Part shown: positions 55,859 to 64,000 of the stretch, piece by piece
Position numbering within the stretch: position 1 is the stretch's first letter
Layout of the letters: every line of letters begins with the position of its first letter
Assembly: GCF_001632365.1 (NCBI RefSeq)
Contig: NW_024468517.1
Span: 663,247-727,246, forward strand
From: Laetiporus sulphureus 93-53
Taxonomy: Eukaryota; Basidiomycota; Agaricomycetes; Polyporales; Laetiporaceae
Direction: 5' to 3'
Length of the DNA: 64,000 nucleotides
The notes under the pieces: model-generated
What the model was told of the DNA's origin: nothing
The model's input: only the letters and a program-made list of their open reading frames with translations
Databases searched by the model: none
Program-made: the position numbers and the translations under genes

Positions 55859-57110
55859 CTAAGTGACCGAACGCCTCTTATACGACCCAAACGGACCAAC
55901 TGTTCCCGGTGGTCCACCCAATTGTCGACGAGTTCGATGAGGATTCAAGGTCGACGGTGTCGGCGATGATCTGCCCTCCTCATTATTTTCCTCGACAGCA
56001 GTTTCAGCATGTCGAGGTGCCACTGGAACCGGTTCCACAGGCGCCGTCTCGGCAACCACCAAGTCATTCAGCAGCATCCGCAGTTCCTCGTTTTCTCTCT
56101 CTAGTCGCGCAAGCTCGCTCTCCCGATCCAGTGCCCACTCTGCCGCAACAAGCCTTCGCTGTAGCAGTTCTGGGTTATCATCCTCGTCGAGTTCTTGCAG
56201 CAGATCAGGCTCTTGTTCGGTTTGGTCCTCTGACGCTGTAGTTCCCGCATTCGAAGGAGACACAGCGTCAGGCGCCGTTGTAGGTTCCTGGCTCGGCTCA
56301 GACACAGGTGGGACGACTTGTGCTGTACCTCGAGACTCTTCAGCTCGTGTAATGTCTTCATACGCTTTGATATCTTCCCCAGCAAGTTTGCGCATAACGG
56401 CGCGTAGCAGTCGGCCAACCCGGGCGAGGCTCTGGGAGCGAGCGTTGCCTGCCGTAAGCGCGACGTCTAAAGTCTCGCTCTCGCGTTGGATAATGACGCT
56501 CTCATATTCTCGCATTACGGCCAGCTCACGCTGCTGGACTTCGTACTGCAGCACAGGTCAGATATTGCTCTAGAGAGCACTGTGACTTGAGATACTCACA
56601 GCATGCGTACGGAACGAGCTCATGACTGTCTCCAAAGTTTGTTCATATTCTCGGATGAGTGCGTTAAGCTGTCTGTTATCATTTTGCAGGGTCTGATTCT
56701 CCGCAGACATGGCGGTGTTCATGCGCTCCAGTTCGGCTTCGTACACATCTTAGAGCCGTATCAATAGTATTCTCATGCCATCTGTAATCAGATGACTCTT
56801 CTGTACCTTTGGGCTTTTCCAGATTGAAGCTTTGATTGTCACTTGTCAAAGGGAGCCCAGCAATGACATGTGAACCTACGTACCGTCTGAGAACGAACCC
56901 AGTTTGAGAGTGAATTGCTTGTGTCTAAGGACCGTTCAGGCACCAAGGAGAAGCCATGAGATGTCGATGACAGACTTTAGCTGCGCCTGCGACATTGTTC
57001 AGGGATAGAGAAACGCTGCGATTCTGGGTTAACTGGTCCGAGACTTCCAACAGTAGATTCCATATGCGCGCGATGTCTTGTTCTCCATTCGAGGAGTCCA
57101 TGATTGCCAT
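55859..57110 (-). CDS. SIKE/FGFR1OP2-family coiled-coil protein
   Basis: Candidate STRIPAK-associated coiled-coil protein (from family knowledge). Exons, minus strand: 57110-56976, 56924-56884, 56829-56807, 56748-56600, 56545-55859 (344 aa). After MAIMDSSNGEQD come IWNLLLEVSDQLTQNRSVSL, TQAIHSQTGFVLRR, then FNLEKPK and the family core VYEAELERMNTAMSAENQTL, LNALIREYEQTLETVMSSFR and YEVQQRELAVMREYE. The C-terminal half is acidic (EDQTEQEPDLLQELDEDD) with a second coiled coil (WALDRESELARLERENEELR) and a Pro/Gly-rich basic end. The Ser-Phe-Arg core matches the animal family, while the long C-terminal extension is fungal. The exon-2 acceptor was chosen at TTAG|ACA to keep the family frame. Confidence 0.8.
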
Positions 57111-57380
57111 AACTCAAAAGCACTAGCAGTCAGAAGCAGAGGTTTGGGGAATCTCAGCTGCAACAAGGAGGCGGAACGAGTCAATTATTTCGCTTGACGC
57201 CACGCTATGCCCAACAACCTGCTACTAGCGGTGAGCGCCCATATGCACGTGACTCTGACATAGATCTGATAGGCGCGCAATATTTGATTAAGCGCCCTAT
57301 CAGTACTCTGGTGACCTCCGGCTACTTCGACTTGATTTCGAATCTCTCGGTGGGCTTGCTCAGCGCTCTTCGCAGAGGTC

Positions 57381-57885
57381 ATGACAACCGACGGCGCCAA
57401 CCGTCTTAGCAACAATGTCACTTCTGCTGCTGCTTTTGATCGAGGAATTGACGATTCCTTCCAGCTGTACGATTTACGCGTTGAAGTAGTCTGCCCGCCT
57501 GGAAAGCGCATCATGTGCGGAGCAAAGGATGGAGACTACTTTATACTCGAGGGGGAAATGCTTAAGCTTCCACCTGGTCAAGGCATATCAATTTATTCAC
57601 TTTGTGCCATCACATTGAATGTGTTGGCACGATCGAGCTTAATGCTCTCGATGGTCGTCTTGTTTCACATCTGCAGGATCGGTGCTCCCGCTTTTGGCGG
57701 CAAAGCAGCGTGTCACTTCGCCAAACGACTGGATATCGACGGATGCCGAAGTGGCCTGTCCTGACCCGAACTGTCCAAGCAGGCTGCGAATCATCAGAAC
57801 CAGTATACGGACATACAAGCACGGAGATGTCACGATTGTCTCTCTTCGCGACAAAGAGAACGAATCAAAAAATTCGGCTTCATAG
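57381..57885 (+). CDS. TIGR04076-like protein, possibly broken at its exon junction
   Basis: Small conserved protein of unknown function. Exon 1 57381 to about 57603: FQLYDLRVEVVCPPGKRIMC, GAKDGDYFILEGEMLKLPPG, QGISIYSL. Exon 2 from about 57677 to 57885: SVLPLLAAKQRVTSPNDW, ISTDAEVACPDPNCPSRLRI, then a short basic tail. Both halves match the family strongly from memory, including the paired Cys in CPDPNC. The only in-phase GT-AG solution (donor after CTTT, acceptor CTGCAG) joins T to GA, giving TGA at the junction. A base error, an unusual splice site or recent inactivation would each explain this. Divergent from the SIKE-family gene, 270 bp apart. Confidence 0.6.
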
Positions 57886-58518
57886 GTATTCGGTCTCGCA
57901 CCTCGATCACGGTGGATGCAAGTGCTCTCTGAAGTTGTTGTCCATTGCTCATGCTCTATGCAAGCATCGATGTTCGTCTAATACCAGGGCGACGGTAGCC
58001 GACGGACCTCACTTTCTATATAGGCTCATGCTACGTACAGTGTATATATATATCTTCAATATTCATGTAGCCTATCGACACGAGTCATATAGCTGCCTTC
58101 AAGAGGGGGGTTATTGTTTCTGTTTTGTTTTTTTACTCTCAAGATATCATGTCAGACTGTTTATGTCGTTGTTGGATCCGAAAGAGGTGCGATCTATTAG
58201 TGCGAATTCATAGTCTCTTGCTCGGTCTCTTGCTCGGATCTCTTGCTCGGAGAGCAAGATTTGGTTCACTGGTGCCTGTCGCCAAGAAGTTGCAGGGGTG
58301 GAAAAAAATTATTTAACATAGCATTCTCTTTCCAAATAGGTGCTGTATATGTAAGCAGATTAGTCAATCTTGTCTCGTCAGCAGCCAGCTGTTCGACATC
58401 ACGCGTTTGCGCGTGTCACAACCGCAAAGCTACTACCGCTGCGCCGTATCTGACACTCTCATTCACCACGATATTCAGCTGCTATACCCTCCAGCATGCT
58501 CGCTGCACCAACTTCCGG
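57886..58518. other. Intergenic with short tandem repeat and hairpin
   Basis: No gene. Three copies of TCTCTTGCTCGG occur at 58214-58225, 58226-58237 and 58239-58250. The last forms a perfect 8-bp hairpin (TCTTGCTC, loop GGA, GAGCAAGA; 58241-58259). Confidence 0.6.
58214..58259. repeat. 12-13 bp tandem repeat with terminal hairpin
   Basis: Three near-identical TCTCTTGCTCGG units followed by the inverted half GAGCAAGA. It could be a transcript hairpin or terminator-like structure; no function is shown. Confidence 0.7.
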
Positions 58519-59155
58519 ATGATGAAGTTGACTTGGCCTCGCCGGGCGATGACCCCGGGAAATCAGCTGCAGCTGATGCATAGGCTGGATTGGGGCCACA
58601 CAACCGCCGGATTCAAGGCTGTACAGGCACTCAAGACGACTGCGAACACGACGGTCAGTCCAGTGAACCAACTCATCATTAACGACGGCATTCCTGTCAG
58701 GCGTGGGTTCTATGAGGTAAATAGAAATTCTCGTCAACCTCTCTGATCGGCAGCCCACTAACCATAATTTATAGCTAAAGGAATCAGCAAACAATGATGT
58801 CAACAATGAGAGTGACGCGCAAGGCTCGAGCTCAGATGATACGCGGCATAGATTTCTTCTTTTTAATGATACAGAATTAGCACTTTTGAACAGAAGAAGA
58901 TGCACCGTACGCCTTACGCAACTGGCCGGACGCATATCTGCATGTGGTCACAAGGACTATCTGCAGCAGATCGTCAACTATGATGGGATCCCGATTCCTG
59001 CGTACTCCTCTCGAGGAAAAACGATCCCACCGCGGGAGTACGAGGCTCGTCTGTGCGGCGCATTGGTCTCCATCAAGGCCGCCATCACGCATCAAGTTTT
59101 AGGAAGGAACAACTTGAAGACCGGCAATTTCTTCACGTACATAGGTGAAATGTGA
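58519..59155 (+). CDS. Small hypothetical protein with repeated DGIP segment
   Basis: Two exons, 58519-58716 and 58775-59155, joined by a good 58-nt GT-AG intron in phase 0 (192 aa). I recognise no family. The two exons carry related segments, NQLIINDGIPVRRGFYE and QQIVNYDGIPIPAYS, suggesting an internal duplication. A Ser/Asp/Asn-rich, acidic stretch lies between them. The sequence has no signal peptide or obvious TM segment. The start ATG was chosen as the first of two adjacent ATGs. Function unknown; real coding status is moderately likely because the frame spans the intron and the motif is repeated. Confidence 0.42.
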
Positions 59156-59708
59156 GTTATTTGGAATGCTCACCCACAGCTGACCTCACCATCCAAAGTA
59201 CAAGTTCAAGGTGTGAACTCAGGCAGGAAAAGGCACGTTGCGCTTCACATCTAACTGGCTTGTACGTAAATTTTCGACAGCTGAACCTAATTCTTATCTC
59301 ACTCACACCCGCTCACAGACGTCTAAATGCCATCGTCATTCGTTGTATGAGCCCTTACTCATTTGATACAGAGCGATGCTTCTCTCAGGCTGGTGGTGGT
59401 GCATATGTAAACAAACATTGATATGTATATACTGTAGAGACGAATTAAATGTGATTCGCGGCTCAGCTTGCGCGTTGCTCCGAGCAAGGGGTCCGCCGCG
59501 CACGCGCGGCACTTCTCGAGTAGCTATAGCATTGCATTCAAGGTCATTAGAGACGCGCGCTTATGTGCCAACAGTCGATGGTTATGGCCGAAGACGCTGA
59601 GGTCAGTCGAGCCTTAATCCATACCCAAAGACTTGTATCTCGTTCTTTTTCCCCTTCGGAGCAACTTAGTTCGAGCATTTTGAGTTCCTATGTACGTAGA
59701 CTGATTCA
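59156..59708. other. Intergenic before F-box gene
   Basis: About 550 bp. No clear gene or repeat seen. Confidence 0.5.
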
Positions 59709-61457
59709 ATGTCTCAGTGCATACAACCAGCCTCAACCGTGAACCACAGGCAGGTCTTGTCCCAGGACATGAGCAGCGCCGATACCGGCGCTGCGATCAC
59801 GACCGCGGGTTATACAGCTCAACGAATGCCAATTGAGGCAGAGAGCATCAATGATGCCGAACGCATCATCGACAAGTCGCATCTCAAGCCAACCGCGCCT
59901 ATCGCGATTCTTCCTCTAGAGATCATTGTTGAGATATTCACCCATTGCGCCAGGCTTTACTGCGGTTCGTTATCAGGGCCATACAAATGGATCGTGATCA
60001 CGCATGTCTGCGCCCAATGGCGCGCTATTGCGTTGGCATGCCCTAAACTCTGGTGTAACATTTTTGTGGCAAGGAGGCAGGATTGGCTCGTCGAGCTGCT
60101 CCGGCGGTCGAAGCAGATGCCGTTGACCGTAACCGCTGACTTTGCATCCCGGGCCTGGAAAGAAGTTGGACGGAAGCAAATCACATTTGAGATGGTGGCC
60201 AAAGAGATGGCACGCATCAAGAGCCTGAACATACATGCTTCACGACCGATCGCACGTAGCCTGCTGAAGACGCTGAATGGGCCGATGCCTCTTCTCCAGA
60301 CACTGGTAATCTGCGGTCCAGAGTGGCTCCTCGACCGATCGCGCGTTCAAATACCCACAGGCACGTCACTGCCAATTTTACTTCATTCTGGCCACAGCAC
60401 TGGCTTGCAACGGCTCGACATCCGGTTCTACCCTATCCGTTGGAAATCCCTCGTCTCTCTGTCGTTGAAGCACCTAACGGTCAGGAGCATCGGAGAGGCC
60501 GCCCAAACAAGCCTCAGCGATGTTCTCAAAGCAGCTGAGAGTATGCCTTTGCTCGAGACGTTGGACCTTGAGGACGTCATAGTTCCAGATTCAGCGACAT
60601 TCACTGCTCCGAACAGAACCGCAGTTCTGCCGCTCTTGCGGAGCCTCCGCCTAGTCGCAGATTTCCGCGACTGTACTTACATCCTCTACAAGCTCTCGTT
60701 TCCTAACCTGAATGCTCTCACTCTTTGCTCCTTGTTCCCCTCTTTAGAGGCTCTGCGCGATCTTGCGACATGCCTAATCGCTCGCCTACCATTCACGGCT
60801 GAATTGTCTGAATTCAGCATACACGGCAGTGGTTTCGATGCGGCCTCACCTGGCAGATCCCTTGATTCTTCTCATGGCATGGGCGGAGTCACCCAAAACA
60901 TTGAGGTCAAGAGAATTCAGATCACATCCAGAACGGAAATGTTCACCGCGCGAAGTTTCACAGATCTCTGCGAGGTCTTCCCGGTGAAACAAGTGACCAC
61001 TCTAAATGTGGACGATGCCGTGTATAACGGATCGAACGATTGGCTCCGTGTCCTCCCTCTCATGAAGAAAGTCAAACATATGCGAGTATCGGGCACCTTA
61101 GGAGCGGAAACTATGCTTCACATGCTCATGCCTCGCCCTCGTACGAATCCGACAGTACGAAAGCCAAAATGCTGCTTCCGCAGACTGCGTACCTTGTCGC
61201 TTGGTGGCGTCCTGCTCAGAGAGTCTATCTATAAGGAGGGAATCTCGGATGACCTTGTGGAGCTCCTGCGAGACTGCTTAATGCAGCGGTATGAAAGTGG
61301 TGCGAAGATCAGTGATGTGCACTTGATACGGTGTATCAATGTTAGGCAAGCCGAAGTCGATCTCCTCCGCGAGATTGCAGTGTCTGTTTTCTGGGATGGC
61401 ATAGTGATCGTGCATGGTGGTGAGGAGGATGACTCGGAAGATGACAGTGATCTTTGA
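59709..61457 (+). CDS. F-box protein, probable leucine-rich repeats
   Basis: Probable SCF ubiquitin-ligase substrate receptor. Intronless, 582 aa, unlike its neighbours; large intronless or intron-poor F-box families are typical of Agaricomycetes. The F-box-like region is near residues 60-118: PIAILPLEIIVEIFTHCARL, then ITHVCAQWRAIALACPKLWC. The rest has irregular leucine-rich strands (LQRLDIRFYPIRWKSLVSLS, LLETLDLEDVIVPDS, LLRSLRLVADFRDC). The end is acidic (GGEEDDSEDDSDL). No target can be inferred. Confidence 0.88.
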   Translation: MSQCIQPASTVNHRQVLSQDMSSADTGAAITTAGYTAQRMPIEAESINDAERIIDKSHLKPTAPIAILPLEIIVEIFTHCARLYCGSLSGPYKWIVITHVCAQWRAIALACPKLWCNIFVARRQDWLVELLRRSKQMPLTVTADFASRAWKEVGRKQITFEMVAKEMARIKSLNIHASRPIARSLLKTLNGPMPLLQTLVICGPEWLLDRSRVQIPTGTSLPILLHSGHSTGLQRLDIRFYPIRWKSLVSLSLKHLTVRSIGEAAQTSLSDVLKAAESMPLLETLDLEDVIVPDSATFTAPNRTAVLPLLRSLRLVADFRDCTYILYKLSFPNLNALTLCSLFPSLEALRDLATCLIARLPFTAELSEFSIHGSGFDAASPGRSLDSSHGMGGVTQNIEVKRIQITSRTEMFTARSFTDLCEVFPVKQVTTLNVDDAVYNGSNDWLRVLPLMKKVKHMRVSGTLGAETMLHMLMPRPRTNPTVRKPKCCFRRLRTLSLGGVLLRESIYKEGISDDLVELLRDCLMQRYESGAKISDVHLIRCINVRQAEVDLLREIAVSVFWDGIVIVHGGEEDDSEDDSDL

Positions 61458-61880
61458 CGATGACGGCGGACACGGTTGTCTGAACGGTCAGTCATGCTCT
61501 CCTTTATCCATAGGCTCTTCAGAGAATCTATTCGCAGTTGGTGAGTCTCGATGATGCCATGCAATTGTACTTTTAGTAAAGTATCGCTCCGTGGGACGGA
61601 ACTCGTGAAATTATGTATAGTTAGGCGATGCATGTTTTAGTGGCTGTTGTGTATGTATACCATACAACTCTGTGACCATCCTCCACTAGTACCAGGTAAA
61701 GCGTGACGACGTTGTCAACTGCCACACTGGCAACGGGTATGTGTCATTATACGTCTACATTGTTCAGAAACTGCACACATGTATCAATCCCGTTGGCAGA
61801 GACAGGCCGCCAAGAGAAAGTTGTGTGTACGGTCTGTATGAAAAGGGCTAATCTGATAATTCTGACATCTTCCTCATCGC
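61458..61880. other. Intergenic, convergent 3' ends
   Basis: About 420 bp between the F-box stop and the PHD-protein stop. Nothing seen. Confidence 0.5.
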
Positions 61881-63744
61881 TTAGTCAAGTAATAGTCGTC
61901 CCTTGTCACGTAACAAATCACCGACTGTTAAATTTAAAACAGTCTTGTTTTTCCTGAGCTTCACTTTTGCGCTGAGAGAGGAGGCCGGGCCCTTCCGTTG
62001 TCTCCTCGGTTCCTCTTCCCGACCCTGATGTCGAGTCGCTGCGGCATGTGCCCTCCGTGCTAGTACCTCATCAAACTTGTCCCTCTGGCCTTTCTCGAGG
62101 CTGTCATAGCGTCGTTGCTGAAGATTGAAATAGAGCTCGAGAACCTCTTCCTCGTTCACGTCTTGACCAGATCCGGAGCGACCATCGCCAGGATCAAGAG
62201 AGGTGAGTGACTTCTCCCGTGATGTCGCCAGGAACTGCCCACGCCAACCGCGCGGGGCAGCTCGATATCTCGCTTCTCGTGATGAACTTGATGTAGATGG
62301 TTCCGTAACTGCGTATAGGTCGTCGTCGTCTTGCGGATCCACGTGCATGCCCGCAAGATCTCGTTGTATATCGGATAGCTCCTCTGACATGCGACCTCGC
62401 GGAGTAGAGGGCCGATAGTCACTGGAGAATCCCTGTCTCGATACTTTGCTGTCAACCAAGTAATCGGCAGGAGGGGGGCCGGCGAGTTTTCCCGCTGCGC
62501 GCAGGTTGGCGATGATGGCGCGGAAGTCAGGCATGGTTTCTTTGCCTTTGCCTTTATCCACATATCGCATGGGAATCTCGGGCTGAGGAGTGGGTGTATG
62601 CGCTTGGTTGGGAGTGGAGGAGCTGGCATTCGTTGATGAAGGAGACGTTGAGCGGACAGATGTCCAGAGAGAGCGTGATTGTGCGTGGCTCGACGAGCGC
62701 GAGTCGGTGTCAGACTGAGAAATTGTGGATAACGTGTGCGAAGATACAGCTGACGGAGACGAGAGCAGCCGGGTGGCAATGTTCTCCAAAAACGATCTCG
62801 AGCTTTGAAGATGCTGGTTGCATGGCATCAGTGAGGCTTAACCTTCATCGTTACAGCCCCTCACCTGGTTCATTCTCTGATTTCTGGTATCCAAGTCGGA
62901 CAGCACAGGATGGGACCCTCCCTCATATCTTTCGCGTTCAATCGGCGGTGCCGCTTGTTCCGGGTATCCTGTCATGGCAATGGTGTCTGGCTGGAGTTGA
63001 TTTGAGGTTACTTCCGACACAGTTTCCATTACATTAGAGTTCGATGCGTCACGGAGTGGTTGAACAGTGGAACTGGACTCCCTTCCTGTATTGCTTATGG
63101 CGAGGCTGGCATCGTTGGCAACGGACACCATCTGCGCTTTCTTAGAGCAGCGACGGCATACCCAGGAGCTCAGCCCCTCTGCAGGGCGACCGTCTACATC
63201 AGCCTCGAACCGCGCGATCAATTCCGCCTCAGAAAGTGGAGGAATATGACATCCTGCGGGATGTCCAGTACGTCAGAGCTACTTTTAATACTAGGACAGG
63301 ACTGACGACTGCGTACGATGATGCCAGAACCGCTGGCAGCTGCGGCACTGTATCAGAAACTCCTGCGGGGAATGGGTTGATTTGTTACACCTATTGCACG
63401 GTGAACGCGTAGAAGTGCTTGCACTCATTGGTTTCGCGGTCGTATGCCTGATTAATATTAGGACACCGTATCAAGGCTAATTTTATTATCAGAGCTACAA
63501 CTCAGACTTACACGCGATACGCACGATGGCCACACCGAATGCACGGCTGGAGTTGGTGAGATCTCCATGTGTGATGGCCTTGATCGAGCCTAGGATACGG
63601 GCCCTGCCGAGCTGATGCCGGACGGGCGTCTATTGTCTCTCGCAGAGTTTCCTCCATTGCAAAACGCGCAGACTGCATATAGGGCTCTTGGAATGCTCCC
63701 GCACGTCTGTTTGCATATTTGGCTGGCTCGAAGGTGCAATTCAT
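61881..63744 (-). CDS. PHD-type zinc-finger protein
   Basis: Probable chromatin reader, 561 aa. Exons, minus strand: 63744-63512, 63447-63317, 63253-62865, 62813-61881. The spliced N-terminal third contains a Cys4-His-Cys3 pattern: PCNRCNKSTH, QCRSCQRFWHHRCH, then after a loop SSWVCRRCSKK, the PHD zinc-ligand order with the Trp two residues before the His. A preceding CIRCGH pair may add a further zinc site. Residues after about 200 are Ser/Pro/Thr-rich and disordered, with DKGKGKETMPDFRAIIANLR and a charged C-terminal helix (NEEEVLELYFNLQQRRYDSL) ending in a basic segment. Histone target unknown. The gene is divergent from the partial gene at the right edge. Confidence 0.75.
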
Positions 63745-63895
63745 GCATTATTTCTGACCTGGATTATTGCTGATGGGTGTTGATGACGTAATGCATGCCG
63801 AAATAGCAGGTGATAGTGATCGTTGGCGTGTGCCATGTAGCTGAAGAGCGCCAACATTTCCCCTCCATTTCATCGTCTCTCCACCTCTTTGTTCC

Positions 63896-64000
63896 ATGGC
63901 GGGAACTGCCCGTCCGCCACCAACGGCGAAGAACTTTGTCGACGTCGTCCACGACGTGCTCGAGCAGCAGCGTGCGGCACTGCACCGAGAGTCTCCCCAG
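63896..64000 (+). CDS. 5' end of an unidentified gene (runs off window)
   Basis: The ATG at 63896 (context TTCCATGGCGG) opens 35 codons to the window end: MAGTARPPPTAKNFVDVVHD followed by VLEQQRAALHRESPQ. Too short to assign. Its promoter overlaps that of the PHD gene (about 150 bp between starts). Confidence 0.5.
   Translation, partial: MAGTARPPPTAKNFVDVVHDVLEQQRAALHRESPQ

Overview
The window is nuclear DNA of a filamentous basidiomycete, most likely an Agaricomycete. Nearly every gene is cut by many 47-65 nt GT-AG introns. Protein families typical of mushroom genomes are present: an F-box/LRR protein, a TIGR04076-like protein, an NTF2-FMO monooxygenase and a SAP-domain protein. I see no rRNA, tRNA, CRISPR array or intact transposon. 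There is one assembly gap (N run, 4137-4283). Exon coordinates come from matching splice signals, reading phase and protein-family continuity by eye.

Left housekeeping block (1-18.1 kb). A Zn2Cys6 transcription factor (minus) runs off the left edge. Next come a mitochondrial PPR-like protein (minus), the Golgi/secretion protein GRASP (Grh1, plus), a MATH-BTB protein (minus, 13 exons) and the U4/U6 recycling factor Prp24/SART3 (minus, 24 exons).

Accessory block (18.6-34.6 kb). This looks like a small, undescribed secondary-metabolism cluster. It holds a compact KS-AT-ACP-TE polyketide synthase (1268 aa) whose thioesterase nucleophile appears to be Cys instead of Ser, an MCT-type MFS transporter, an NTF2-FMO flavin monooxygenase, and a class V PLP enzyme of the isopenicillin-N-epimerase/LolT type. 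A broken short-chain dehydrogenase lies just upstream of the synthase. A palindromic motif (core ATTCGGAAT or its complement) occurs about nine times between 21.7 and 31.4 kb, including a 45-bp array upstream of the transporter. I found only one other copy in the rest of the window. A diverged tandem duplication of about 300 bp lies between transporter and monooxygenase. About 4 kb of gene-poor DNA (34.6-38.5 kb) with a probable decayed gene closes the block.

Right housekeeping block (38.5-64 kb). It contains a single-pass membrane protein with a C-terminal Ser/Arg decapeptide repeat (minus), divergent from SMC6 (plus, 23 exons with 10- and 12-nt micro-exons). These are followed by ALG7 (N-glycan precursor synthesis), ICL1 (glyoxylate cycle, SRL C-terminus) and the alpha subunit of F-actin capping protein. 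Then come a SAP-domain protein, a SIKE-family (STRIPAK-type) coiled-coil protein, a TIGR04076-like gene whose splice junction seems to create a stop, a small orphan gene, an intronless F-box protein, a PHD-finger protein, and the 5' end of a gene leaving the window.

The flanking genes are conserved cell-biology genes. The 18.6-34.6 kb block is the only part that reads as a co-operating metabolic unit: synthase, tailoring oxidase, PLP enzyme and exporter.
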